Shown piece after piece: positions 51,279 to 59,939 of a stretch of 64,000 nt of DNA. Every line of letters starts with the position of its first letter. Position 1 is the stretch's first letter. Source of the stretch: Paracraurococcus lichenis (GTDB lineage: Bacteria > Pseudomonadota > Alphaproteobacteria > Acetobacterales > Acetobacteraceae); contig NZ_JAUTWS010000016.1 in the NCBI RefSeq assembly GCF_030657435.1, forward strand, positions 62,001-126,000, read 5' to 3'. Below the pieces are notes generated by a model. It worked only from the letters and a program-made list of their open reading frames with translations. It made no database searches and had not been told where the DNA came from. Position numbers and translations under genes: made by a program.

Positions 51279-52877
51279 TTATTGCAGGTCCACCCGGGTC
51301 AGGTCCTGGTACCAGGACTGGGCACTGACGAAGCCCTTCACCCGCCGGGTCATCGCCCGTGGGTTGAGGTCGTGGACGATGTAGAGCCAGGGCGCCCCGT
51401 CCACGAGCCGCTCATGCGCGCGCTTCAGCGCCTCGGCGATCTTCGCCGGGTCGCGCTCGGTCTCGACCGCGGCGAAGGCCGCATCGAACCCGGCATCCTT
51501 CCAGTGGCCGGCATTGGAGCCGACGGGCGTCGCGTTGGAGGAGAGGAACCAGCGCGCCATCTGCGAGGGGTCCGACGAGACCAGGCTGATGTTCAGCGCA
51601 TCCGCCCCCAGCCATTGCGGCGCCGTCGGCTCCGCCCTGAGGCCGGCCAGCAGCGTGTTCCACTCCACCACCTCGAAGCCGACCTCGACGCCGCAGTTCT
51701 CGCGCAGTGACTGCTGCAGGAACTCGTTCATCGGCAGCGGCAGCATCTGGCCGGAGCCGCTGGTGGAGATGCCGACCTTGATCCTGAGCGGCTTCTGCGC
51801 CCCATAGCCGGCTGCCGCCAGCAGCGCCTTGCCCTTGGCGGCGTCCAGCCGGTAGCGGTTCTCGGGCGAGCCGAAGAGCGGATCGCCCGCCTTGTAGAAG
51901 CCGACCGAGGGCTCGGCCGTGCCGTTCAGCAGCGCCAGCATGCCGTCGCGGTCGATGCAGTAGTTCAGCGCCTGCCGCACCCGCACGTCCTGCACCGGGC
52001 TGCCCGCCTTGCCCGCGGCGAAGACCCAGGGCCAGACATGCGGATAGGAGTTGGTGACGACCTGGAAGCCGCCCTGCTTCAGGCTGGGGATGGCGTCGGG
52101 CGGCGGCACCTCGATCCAGTCCACCTGGCCGCTGCGCAGCGCGGCGAGGCGGCTGTTCGCCTCCGGAATGGGCAGCAGGAGGATGCGGTCGAGCTTCGGC
52201 CGGCGGTCCGGGTTCCAATAGGCGTCGTTGCGGGCAAGCTCGGCGGACTGCCGCGGGACGAAGCGGCTGATCCGGAAGGGCCCGGTGCCCGCCGCCCCGG
52301 CCGCCGCCACCTTGCCCCAGTCATTGCCGGCCGCGGTGAAGCTTTGCGGCGAGGTGAAGAGGATCCAGGTCAGCAGGTAGGGCAGGTAGGAGACCGGGCG
52401 GGCGGTCTCGATCTCGACCGTCCGGTCGTCGATCTTGCGGTAGCCCGAGAGGATGGAGACGCGGCCGCGCGCCAGCGCCGCGCCGGCGGCGTCGAATTGC
52501 GGGCTGTCGTTCTTATAGAAGCGGTCGAGGTTCCAGATGACCGCATCGGCGCCGAAGGGCGTGCCGTCATGGAAGGCGACGCCCTGGCGCAGGGTGAAGC
52601 GCCATTTCTTCGGCTCGGCCGCATCCTGCGCCCAGCTTTCGGCCAGGCCCGGGCGGATATCGGCCGGCTTGTCGGCGCGGGTCAGGTCCCAGTCCACCAG
52701 CGGCTCGAAGACCGGGAAGCCGAGGAAGCGCATGCCCTCGGAGCCGTTGTTGGGCATGCCGGAGGTGGTCGGCACGTCGCTCGCCGTCATGGCGATGCGG
52801 AGCGTCTTCTGCTGCGCGGCGGCAAGGGTCGGCAGGGCCGCGATGGTGGCGGCGAGGGCAAGGTGGCGCAGTCGCAT
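51279..52877 (-). CDS. ABC transporter substrate-binding protein, family 5 (second paralogue)
   Basis: A 532-residue periplasmic protein with a signal peptide ending LAAAQ. It is closely similar along its length to the protein at 48234: both share RIAMTA-DVPTT, PNNG-EG-RFLG-PVFE, the block around RLAALRSGQVDWIEVPPPDAIPSLKQ, VTNSYPHVWPW and ASGSGQMLPLPMNE-type text (here STSGSGQMLPLPMNE). Gene duplication around the monooxygenase is likely. Its stop lies 70 bases before the monooxygenase start, so an operon is possible. No permease genes are in the window. Confidence 0.92.
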   Translation of the reverse strand: MRLRHLALAATIAALPTLAAAQQKTLRIAMTASDVPTTSGMPNNGSEGMRFLGFPVFEPLVDWDLTRADKPADIRPGLAESWAQDAAEPKKWRFTLRQGVAFHDGTPFGADAVIWNLDRFYKNDSPQFDAAGAALARGRVSILSGYRKIDDRTVEIETARPVSYLPYLLTWILFTSPQSFTAAGNDWGKVAAAGAAGTGPFRISRFVPRQSAELARNDAYWNPDRRPKLDRILLLPIPEANSRLAALRSGQVDWIEVPPPDAIPSLKQGGFQVVTNSYPHVWPWVFAAGKAGSPVQDVRVRQALNYCIDRDGMLALLNGTAEPSVGFYKAGDPLFGSPENRYRLDAAKGKALLAAAGYGAQKPLRIKVGISTSGSGQMLPLPMNEFLQQSLRENCGVEVGFEVVEWNTLLAGLRAEPTAPQWLGADALNISLVSSDPSQMARWFLSSNATPVGSNAGHWKDAGFDAAFAAVETERDPAKIAEALKRAHERLVDGAPWLYIVHDLNPRAMTRRVKGFVSAQSWYQDLTRVDLQ

Positions 52878-52972
52878 GCAAGGCTCCGGTCCCGGTGAGG
52901 GGCAGGGCCTTGCAAGCCGCGTGCAACCGCCCGGCCGCCGCGCCGGCGCCGGCATGGCGGGGCTTCCGCCCC

Positions 52973-54613
52973 CTACCCCGCGCTGCGGTCCCGGTAGGTC
53001 CGCTTGAGGTCCGCCTTCCAAAGCTTGCCCGTCGCGGTCAGCGGCAGGCTGTCCACGAACTCCACCTGGTCCGGGATCCACCACTTCGCCACCTTGCCCT
53101 CGTAATAGCCGAGGATGTCCTGCGGCGTCGGGCTGGTCCCCGGCTTCGGGACGATCAGCAGCAGCGGCCGCTCGTCCCATTTGCTGTGGTGGATGCCGAT
53201 GACGGCGGCCTGCGCCACCGCCGGATGGCCCAGGATCAGGTTCTCCAGCGTGATGGAGCTGATCCACTCGCCGCCCGACTTGATGACGTCCTTGGCGCGG
53301 TCGACGATCTCGATGCAGCCGAGCTCGTCCACCGTCACCACGTCGCCGGTGCGGAACCAGCCATCCCCGGTGAAGGCCGGATCGCCCGGCCGGTTGAAGT
53401 ACTGCTTCGCCACCCAGGGGCCGCGCACCTCGAGCTCGCCGAAGGCGACGCCGTCATGGGGAATCTCCTTCCCCTCCCCGTCGCGCACCCTGAGCTCGAT
53501 CCCGAAGAGCGCGCGGCCCTGCTTGCGCGCATAGTCGAGGAAGCGGTCCGCGTCCCAGTCCGCGTTCTGCGGCAGGCGTGCATTGGCGGTGCCTAGCGGG
53601 CTCAGCTCCGTCATGCCCCAGGCATGGCGGATGTTGATGCCGTACTCCTTCAGGAACCCGGCATTGATCGGCGTCGGCAGCGCCGTGCCGCCGACGACCA
53701 GCCGCGGCGGGTGGCGGAAGCGCCGGGACGGGTCGGCCCGCAGCCATTGCAGCAGCGCGGTCCAGATGGTGGGCACGCCGGCCGAGAAGGTGACGCCCTC
53801 CTCCTCGAAGAGCCGGTGCAGGCTGGCCGGGTCGAGCTTCGGCCCGGGCATGACGAGGGAGGCGCCCGCCATCGCAGCGGCATAGGGAATGCCCCAGCCA
53901 TTCACGTGGAACATCGGCACGACGGGCATGACCACGTCCTCGGCGCCGATGTTGAAGACGTCCTTCTGCAGCACCGAGATGCCGTGGATGACGGTGGAGC
54001 GGTGGCTGTAGAGTACGCCCTTCGGATCGCCCGTGGTGCCGGAGGTGTAGCAGAGCGAGGAGGCCGAACGCTCGTCGAGCTCGGGCCAGTCGAAATGCCC
54101 GGGCTGGCCGGCGATCAGGCTCTCCTGCGCCACCACCTCGAAGCGGCCGCGCAGCGGGCAGGGGTCGGGGATCTCCGCCTCCGTGCCCATGACCACGATG
54201 GTCCTGAGGCTGCCGGGCAGGTGGTCGGCCAGCGCCTCGGCGCCCTTCATCAGGGTCGGGTCGACGAAGAGGTGGGTGTCCGCCGCGTCCTTCAGGATGA
54301 AGGCTATCTGGTCGGGGAAGAGCCGCGGGTTCACGGTGTGCAGCACCGCGCCCATGGAGGAGACGCCGTAATAGACCTCGAGGTGCCGGTGCTCGTTCCA
54401 GGCGAGCGTCGCGATCCGCTCTCCCTGCTTCACCCCGCGCGCCGTCAGCGCATGCGCCAGTTGCGCGGCGCGGGCGGCGACCTGCGGCCAGGTGTGCCGG
54501 ACCAGGCTGCCATTGGGTCGGGCGGAGACGATCTTCGCGCCGCCATGGTTCCTCGCCGCATGCTCCAGGATGGAGGAGATGAGCAGCGGACGGTCCTGCA
54601 TCAGGCCCAGCAT
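52973..54613 (-). CDS. Long-chain acyl-CoA synthetase (AMP-forming)
   Basis: A 546-residue adenylate-forming enzyme. It has the AMP-binding P-loop LCYTSGTTGDPKGVLYSHRS, WGMTELSPLGT (A5), GDGWFRTGDVV (A7), DRAKDVIKSGGEWISS (A8) and PLTATGKLWKADLKRTY with the catalytic lysine (A10). Length and the MLGLMQDRPLLISSILEHAA start fit the family usually called long-chain or medium-chain fatty-acid CoA ligase. GGGAGG precedes the ATG at 54613. Adjacent genes do not form a beta-oxidation cluster. Confidence 0.93.
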   Translation of the reverse strand: MLGLMQDRPLLISSILEHAARNHGGAKIVSARPNGSLVRHTWPQVAARAAQLAHALTARGVKQGERIATLAWNEHRHLEVYYGVSSMGAVLHTVNPRLFPDQIAFILKDAADTHLFVDPTLMKGAEALADHLPGSLRTIVVMGTEAEIPDPCPLRGRFEVVAQESLIAGQPGHFDWPELDERSASSLCYTSGTTGDPKGVLYSHRSTVIHGISVLQKDVFNIGAEDVVMPVVPMFHVNGWGIPYAAAMAGASLVMPGPKLDPASLHRLFEEEGVTFSAGVPTIWTALLQWLRADPSRRFRHPPRLVVGGTALPTPINAGFLKEYGINIRHAWGMTELSPLGTANARLPQNADWDADRFLDYARKQGRALFGIELRVRDGEGKEIPHDGVAFGELEVRGPWVAKQYFNRPGDPAFTGDGWFRTGDVVTVDELGCIEIVDRAKDVIKSGGEWISSITLENLILGHPAVAQAAVIGIHHSKWDERPLLLIVPKPGTSPTPQDILGYYEGKVAKWWIPDQVEFVDSLPLTATGKLWKADLKRTYRDRSAG

Positions 54614-54679
54614 TCCCGGAAGCCTCCCTAGGTTTGCCTGCGATATGAGGCTCCGGGGGCCGTGGCGGCAAGGGCGGCG

Positions 54680-55282
54680 TCAGGCCGCGGGCGGGACATC
54701 CGCGCCGAGGGCGATCTCCAGCAGGCTGGGCCCGCCCGGGATGCGGCACGCCATCATGGCATCGAAGGCCGCATGCGGGTGCGGCAGGTCGAGGTGCAGA
54801 TGGGCGTGCCGGCCCGGCGCGGGGCCATAGGATCCCCCGATCGCGGCGACGAGGTCGGAGGGATGGAATCGCGCCCCACCCAGGGCGCGGGCATTGATCC
54901 AGAGCCGGGCGCCGGCCCGGACCCGGGCGAGGAACCTCGCATCCACGGCCCGCGCGACGGGATCGACGGTGATGAGCAGGTCCACGGGTCGCCCCTGCTC
55001 GCCGAGGCGGGCGGCGATCCGCGCCGCGGCATGGCCGCCCCAGCTATGGCCGACCAGGCGGATCGGCGTGCCGGGCGGCTGCGCCGCGATCAGGGCGAGG
55101 ATGGCGCCTTCCTGGTCGTGGTGGCGGTAATGGACCAGGCGCATCCCGGCATCCGGCAGGCCGGCGAGGCGGTCATGGACCCGGCCGACCTTGCGCAGCA
55201 GGCGGTCGGCGGCGCCGCCGATCAGGACGAGGAGCGGGCGGGCCGGGGCAGGCTGACCGGACACGTCGGGGCGGGGGTGCAT
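54680..55282 (-). CDS. Alpha/beta hydrolase fold protein
   Basis: A 200-residue protein with a lipase-type nucleophile elbow GHSWGG and preceding core strand LLVLIGG. The order RLVHYRHHDQ, PIRLVGHSWGG, LLITVDPVA fits an alpha/beta hydrolase core of small size; the acid and His are probably in the later LITVDPVAR and DLPHPHAAFD segments. No signal peptide is seen. The natural substrate is unknown. The ribosome site is weak. It follows the acyl-CoA synthetase gene on the same strand with 66 bases between. Confidence 0.72.
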   Translation of the reverse strand: MHPRPDVSGQPAPARPLLVLIGGAADRLLRKVGRVHDRLAGLPDAGMRLVHYRHHDQEGAILALIAAQPPGTPIRLVGHSWGGHAAARIAARLGEQGRPVDLLITVDPVARAVDARFLARVRAGARLWINARALGGARFHPSDLVAAIGGSYGPAPGRHAHLHLDLPHPHAAFDAMMACRIPGGPSLLEIALGADVPPAA

Positions 55283-55409
55283 GGCGGGCTTGTAGCGCGG
55301 TGCCGGGACCCGCGCGCGCCGTCCCGGGCCGGCCGCGCGCGGCGCGGATCATGGAGGGGGTCCCGGCTGCGAGGACGAAGACGTGGTCGGCGTACCGCCG
55401 TCCGCGCCC

Positions 55410-57041
55410 TCACCCCGCCCGGATGAAGGCCGCCGCGCGCTCCCCGATCATCAGCGCCGCCGGCTGGATGTTGGAGGAGGGCACCAGCGGCATGACGCTG
55501 GCATCCGCCACCCGCAACCCCTCCACGCCCTTCAGCCGCAGGCGGCTGTCCACGGGCGCCAGCGCGTCCTCCCCCATCCGCGCCGTGCCGCAGGGGTGGT
55601 AGACGGTGCCGCCGTCGCGGCGGATCATCGCGAGTATCTCCTCATCCGTGCGCACCTCCGGCCCGGGCGTCAGTTCCTCCTCGATCAGCGCGGCCAGCGG
55701 CCCCTGCGACGCAAGCTTCCGGCCGTACTTCACGCCCTCCACCATCAGGTGCCGGTCATGCGCCGCCTCCAGGTAGTTCGCCCGGATCACCGGCTTGTCC
55801 GCCGGGTCGGGGCTGCGCAGCGTGATGGTGCCGCGGCTGTCCGGCCGGCACTGGCAGGCGCTGAACATGAAGCCGGGATGCCGGTCCGGCCCCTGGTCGT
55901 AGCTGGTGACGGTGAAGTTCACGAAGAGGTACTGCATGTCCGGCTCCTCCGCGCCGGGCAGCACGCGGGCGAAGAGGTTGGCCTCCGCCGCGCCGATGCT
56001 CATCGGCCCGCGCCGGTCGAAGGCGTAGCGCGCGGCCATGCGCAGCTTGCCGACCGGGCTGTGCCAGTACTCGTTGACCGTGCGGCAGGGCTTCACCCGG
56101 AAGCGCATGCGCTGCAGGAAATGGTCCTGCAGGTTCCGCCCGACCCCCGGCGCGTGCAGGAGCGTCTCGATCCCCATCTCCTGCAGGTGCGCGCCGTCGC
56201 CGATACCGGAGAGCATCAGGATCTGCGGCGTGCCGATCGCGCCCGCACTCAGCACCACCTCGCGCCGCGCCTCCCAGCGCTCCAGCCCCGCCGGGCCCCT
56301 GACCAGTGCGCCGATGCAGCGCATGCCCTCGAACAGGAGCCGCTGGATCGGCCGCTCCGGCATCACCCGCAGGTTCGGCCGCGCCAGCGCGGGCTTGAGG
56401 AACATGTCGGCCGAATGGCTCCGCACGCCGCGCCTGATGTTCAGCGGCATGGGCCCGACGCCCTCGTGCCAGGCGCCGTTGAAGTCCTTCACCCGCTGGT
56501 GGCCCATCGCCAGGGCGGCGGCGATGAAGGCCTGCGCGCCGGGGGAGGTGTGCCGCGCCTCGGAGGTATGGATCGGCCCCGCCGTCCCGCGCTCGGCGGA
56601 GGGCTCGCCCGCCCAGGTCTCCATCCCGCGGAAGAAGGGCAGGCAATCGTCATAGGACCAGCCGCGCGCCCCGGACTGCGCCCAGCGGTCGTAGTCGCGC
56701 GGGCTGCCGCGCAGGAACACGAGGCCGTTCACCGCGCCGGAGCCGCCCACCACCTTGCCGCGCGGCCAGTGGATGCTGCGGCCCTCGAGGCCGGGCTCGG
56801 GTTCCGTGTGGAAGCGCCAGTCGTACTTGCCGCTGGAATAGAGCCGGGCGAAGCCGGCCGGGATGCGGATCCAGGGATCGCGCCAGGCCGCCGGCCCGGC
56901 CTCGATCAGCGCCACCTGGGTCGCGGCATCCTCCGACAGCCGCGCGGCGATGACGCAGCCGGCCGAGCCGGCGCCGAGCACCAGGATATCCGTCGTGTGC
57001 ACCGCCGCGACCTGCTCGCGCCGGACCGATCCCTCGGGCAT
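55410..57041 (-). CDS. GMC family oxidoreductase (second copy type)
   Basis: A 543-residue flavoprotein of the choline/alcohol dehydrogenase group. The FAD motif is GAGSAGC (about 23-29), signature 1 is WPRGKVVGGSGAVNGLVFLRG, signature 2 is SAGAIGTPQILMLSGIG and the active-site region is YHPCGTARMG with VADASVMPLVPSSN. It shares this layout with the gene at 27675 but is clearly diverged. ATG at 57041 has GGGGGAAG upstream; the same frame continues further upstream but only as low-complexity sequence antisense to another gene. It follows the TctC-like gene by 59 bases and may share its transcript. Confidence 0.92.
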   Translation of the reverse strand: MPEGSVRREQVAAVHTTDILVLGAGSAGCVIAARLSEDAATQVALIEAGPAAWRDPWIRIPAGFARLYSSGKYDWRFHTEPEPGLEGRSIHWPRGKVVGGSGAVNGLVFLRGSPRDYDRWAQSGARGWSYDDCLPFFRGMETWAGEPSAERGTAGPIHTSEARHTSPGAQAFIAAALAMGHQRVKDFNGAWHEGVGPMPLNIRRGVRSHSADMFLKPALARPNLRVMPERPIQRLLFEGMRCIGALVRGPAGLERWEARREVVLSAGAIGTPQILMLSGIGDGAHLQEMGIETLLHAPGVGRNLQDHFLQRMRFRVKPCRTVNEYWHSPVGKLRMAARYAFDRRGPMSIGAAEANLFARVLPGAEEPDMQYLFVNFTVTSYDQGPDRHPGFMFSACQCRPDSRGTITLRSPDPADKPVIRANYLEAAHDRHLMVEGVKYGRKLASQGPLAALIEEELTPGPEVRTDEEILAMIRRDGGTVYHPCGTARMGEDALAPVDSRLRLKGVEGLRVADASVMPLVPSSNIQPAALMIGERAAAFIRAG

Positions 57042-57100
57042 TGCCGCTTCCCCCCGACCTGCTTGTTGGGGGCATGATGGCAGGGGGCGCGGCGCCGCGC

Positions 57101-58072
57101 CTAGTCCGGCCTGATCCCGGCGTCGCGGATCAGCGCCCCCCACATCGCCGTCTCGGCCTCGAGCGTCCGGCGCAGGGCCGCGGCATCGCCTGTCGTGATG
57201 GTGACGCCGCTCTCGGCCATGCGTGCCCGGACATCGCCATCTTGGGTCGCGGCGGCCAGCGCCGCCTCCAGCCGCGCCAGCACCGGCGCCGGGGTGCCCG
57301 CCGGCGCGAAGAGCCCCTGCCAGAACACCACGTCGAAGCCCGGCAGGGCATCGGCGACCGGCGGCAGGTCCGGCAACAGGCCGCTGCGGTCGGCCGAGGA
57401 GATGGCGAGGCCGCGCGTGCCGCCGTCGCGCAGGCTCGGCAAAGCCTCCAGCACCGCCTGGAACATGGCCTGGATGCGCCCGGCCCGCAGGTCGAGCAGC
57501 GCCGGCGCGCCGCCGCGATAGGGCACATGCGTCACCTCGATCCCGGCGCGCTGGGCAAACAGCGCCTGCGCCAGGTGGTTCACCGCGCCCGTGCCGCTGC
57601 TGCCGAAATTGAGCCTGCCCGGATTGGCCCGGCACCAGGCGACCAGCTCCGCGGTGCTGCGCACGGGCAGCGCGGGATGGACATGCAGGACGAAGGCGGT
57701 GCGGAAGACCATGCCGATCGGCGCCAGTTCCCGCAGCGGCTCCTTCGGCGTCAGGCTGGGCTGCAGGCCAGGGTTGATGGCGAGCGTCGAGGTGCCCATC
57801 AGCAGCGTGTACCCGTCCGGCCGCGACCCCGCGACGGCGGTGCCGGCGACCGAGGTCGCGGCGCCGGCGCGATTCTCCACCACCATGGGCACGCCGAGCT
57901 CGCGGCCCATCCGCTCGGCGACCGCGCGGCTGGTGATGTCGGTGACGCCGCCCGGCGCATAGCCGGACATCACGGTGATGGCGCGGGCCGGGAAGGCCTC
58001 CGGCGCCTGGGCGCGGGCGGCGGCGGGCAACAGCGCGGGCGCGGCCAGCAGGGCGCGGCGGCGGATGATCAT
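57101..58072 (-). CDS. Bug/TctC family tripartite tricarboxylate transporter binding protein (second)
   Basis: A 324-residue periplasmic protein. A twin-arginine-like signal (IIRRRALLAAPALLPAAARAQ) is followed by Bug motifs: ITVMSGYAPGGVTDITSRAVAE, ENRAGAATSVAGTAVA, LNFGSSGTGAVNHLAQALFAQ, HVPYRGGAPALLDLRAGRIQAM. No cognate TctAB genes are nearby. ATG 58072 has GGGAGACC upstream; an upstream in-frame ATG at 58150 is unlikely. It is divergent from the phn operon. Confidence 0.9.
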   Translation of the reverse strand: MIIRRRALLAAPALLPAAARAQAPEAFPARAITVMSGYAPGGVTDITSRAVAERMGRELGVPMVVENRAGAATSVAGTAVAGSRPDGYTLLMGTSTLAINPGLQPSLTPKEPLRELAPIGMVFRTAFVLHVHPALPVRSTAELVAWCRANPGRLNFGSSGTGAVNHLAQALFAQRAGIEVTHVPYRGGAPALLDLRAGRIQAMFQAVLEALPSLRDGGTRGLAISSADRSGLLPDLPPVADALPGFDVVFWQGLFAPAGTPAPVLARLEAALAAATQDGDVRARMAESGVTITTGDAAALRRTLEAETAMWGALIRDAGIRPD

Positions 58073-58147
58073 GGACGGTCTCCCGGTATCGTTCGCGGCG
58101 CAAGCTGGCCGCGCAAGCCGTCGCGAGCAAGACGGGACGGAAATACG

Positions 58148-58193
58148 CATGTCATCGTCATGTCATCCGCATGTCACAGGGCACCCGTATAGG
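58148..58193 (+). promoter_or_regulatory. Pho box and promoter of the phn operon
   Basis: Three direct repeats, ATGTCAT (58149-58155), ATGTCAT (58160-58166) and ATGTCAC (58171-58177), have a period of 11 bases. This is the spacing and nearly the text of the PhoB site (CTGTCAT, 11-base period). A TATAGG box at 58188-58193 lies 10 bases after the last repeat, where the -10 box of PhoB-dependent promoters lies, and the phnC ATG follows at 58211. Confidence 0.8.
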
Positions 58194-58210
58194 CCGCCCA
58201 GGGACGAGGG

Positions 58211-58999
58211 ATGCCGATGCTCGAGCTGCAGGGCCTGACGCGGCGCTTCGGCGCCGTGACGGCGGTGGACGCCGTGACGCTGTCCGTGCCGGCCGGCCAG
58301 ATGGTCGGCGTCATCGGCCGTTCCGGCGCGGGCAAGTCCACCATGCTCCGCATGATCAACCGGCTGACCGACCCGAGCGCCGGCCGCATCCTCTTCCACG
58401 GCCGCGACGTCGGCGCGCTGCAGGGCGCGGCGCTGCGCCGCTGGCGCACCGACTGCGCCATGATCTTCCAGCAGTTCAACCTGGTCCCGCGCCTCGACGT
58501 GCTGACCAACGTGCTGGTCGGGCGGCTGAACCATGTGGCGCCCTGGCGGTCCCTCGCCGGGCTCTGGCCGGAGGCGGACCGCGCCATCGCCCTCTCGGCG
58601 CTCGAGCAATTCGATATCGGCCGGCTTGCGGCGCAGCGTGCCGACAGCCTCTCGGGCGGCCAGCAGCAGCGCGTCGCCATTGCCCGCGCCCTGGTGCAGG
58701 AACCCTCCATCATCCTGGCGGATGAGCCGGTCGCCTCGCTCGACCCGCGCAATGCCAGGCTGGTCATGGACGCGCTGGCCGACATCAACCGGCGCTACGG
58801 CATCACCATCCTGGTCAACATCCATTCGCTCGACCTCGCCCGCGCCTATTGCGAGCGGCTGGTCGGGCTCGCGCAGGGGCGGCTGGTCTTCGACGGCCCG
58901 CCCGAGGCGCTGACGGACGAGGCCGCCCGCCAGCTCTACGGGCTGGAGGCGGCCGAGGCGGTGGGCAGGGACGCGCCCCGCGTGCCGGTCCACGCCTGA
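58211..58999 (+). CDS. phnC: Phosphonate ABC transporter ATP-binding protein
   Basis: A 262-residue ATPase. Walker A is GRSGAGKST (about 36-44), the signature is [15 protein letters not shown] and Walker B is [13 protein letters not shown], all intact. The insert [35 protein letters not shown] is typical of PhnC. It powers import of phosphonates or phosphate esters with PhnD and two PhnE permeases encoded next. The upstream Pho box suggests induction by PhoB at low phosphate. No C-P lyase genes (phnG-M) are in the window. Confidence 0.95.
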   Translation: MPMLELQGLTRRFGAVTAVDAVTLSVPAGQMVGVIGRSGAGKSTMLRMINRLTDPSAGRILFHGRDVGALQGAALRRWRTDCAMIFQQFNLVPRLDVLTNVLVGRLNHVAPWRSLAGLWPEADRAIALSALEQFDIGRLAAQRADSLSGGQQQRVAIARALVQEPSIILADEPVASLDPRNARLVMDALADINRRYGITILVNIHSLDLARAYCERLVGLAQGRLVFDGPPEALTDEAARQLYGLEAAEAVGRDAPRVPVHA

Positions 59000-59021
59000 A
59001 CCACCCACGGAGACGACACGC

Positions 59022-59930
59022 ATGTTCAGCCGCCGCACCCTGATCGGCGCGACCGCCGCCATGGCCGCCGCGCCCGCCGCCCTCCGCGCCCAGGCCTGGA
59101 AGGGCCAGTATCCCGAGCTGGTCTTCGCCATCATCCCGTCGGAGAACGCCTCGGGCGTCATCAACCGCTACACGCCCTTCGTCGAGAGCCTGACGCGGAC
59201 GCTCGGCACCAAGGTGACGCTGCGCGTCGCCAACGACTACGCCGCGGTCATCGAGGGCCAGCGCGCCGGCAACATCCACCTCGCCAGCTACGGCCCCTCC
59301 TCCTTCGCCCGGGCGCTGATGACCGGCGCGCAGATCGAGGCCTTCGCCATCGAGGTCAACCTCGACGGCACCAAGGGCTACCACTCCGTCTTCTACGTGA
59401 GGAAGGACAGCCCCTACCAGACGATCGAGGACCTGAAGGGCAGGAACCTCGGCCTGGTCGACCCGAACAGCACCTCGGGCAACAACGTGCCGCGCTTCGC
59501 CATGAACAAGATGGGCATCAACCCCGATCAGTTCTTCGGCAAGGTGGTCTATACCGGCAGCCACGAGAATGCGGTGATCGCGCTCGGCCAGGGGACGGTC
59601 GACGTCGCCGCCAACTGGTGGAACGACGAGCAGGAGAGCAACCTGTTGCGCATGGCGCGCAAGGGAATGGTAAAGGCGGAGGATTTCCGCATCATCTTCA
59701 AGTCCGAGCAGATCGTGAACTCGCCCCTCGCCTACCTCACCAGCCTGCCGGCCGAGCTGCGCGCCGCCATCCGCACCGCCGTGCTGGAGATGCCGGAGAA
59801 GGACAGGGCGGCGTTCGACGCGATCTACGAGGGCAAGCAGAAGCCCTGGGAGCCGGTGGACAATGCCGCCTACCAGCCGATCATCGAGCTGAACCGCTTC
59901 GTCGACAACCTGCGTCGCCAGCGCGGCTGA
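59022..59930 (+). CDS. phnD: Phosphonate ABC transporter substrate-binding protein
   Basis: A 302-residue periplasmic binding protein. The signal sequence (SRRTLIGATAAMAAAPAALRAQA) has a Tat-like twin arginine. The family fold is shown by VFAIIPSENASGVINRYTPFVESLTRTLGTKV, DYAAVIEGQRAGNIHLASYGPSSF, GRNLGLVDPNSTSGNNVPRFAM and the ligand-region VYTGSHENAVIALGQGTVDVAANW, matching PhnD. It is the second gene of the phn operon, 22 bases after phnC. Confidence 0.95.
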   Translation: MFSRRTLIGATAAMAAAPAALRAQAWKGQYPELVFAIIPSENASGVINRYTPFVESLTRTLGTKVTLRVANDYAAVIEGQRAGNIHLASYGPSSFARALMTGAQIEAFAIEVNLDGTKGYHSVFYVRKDSPYQTIEDLKGRNLGLVDPNSTSGNNVPRFAMNKMGINPDQFFGKVVYTGSHENAVIALGQGTVDVAANWWNDEQESNLLRMARKGMVKAEDFRIIFKSEQIVNSPLAYLTSLPAELRAAIRTAVLEMPEKDRAAFDAIYEGKQKPWEPVDNAAYQPIIELNRFVDNLRRQRG

Positions 59931-59939
59931 TCGCGGCCG

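Noticed and set aside
57042-58130. Extension of the second GMC gene upstream to give 906 residues
   Set aside because: The upstream part is another frame of the TctC-type gene; a ribosome site and FAD motif place the start at 57041.
58148-58177. Three 11-base direct repeats as a repressor site for the divergent TctC-type gene
   Set aside because: Sequence, 11-base period, orientation and distance to a -10 box fit a Pho box for phnC much better.
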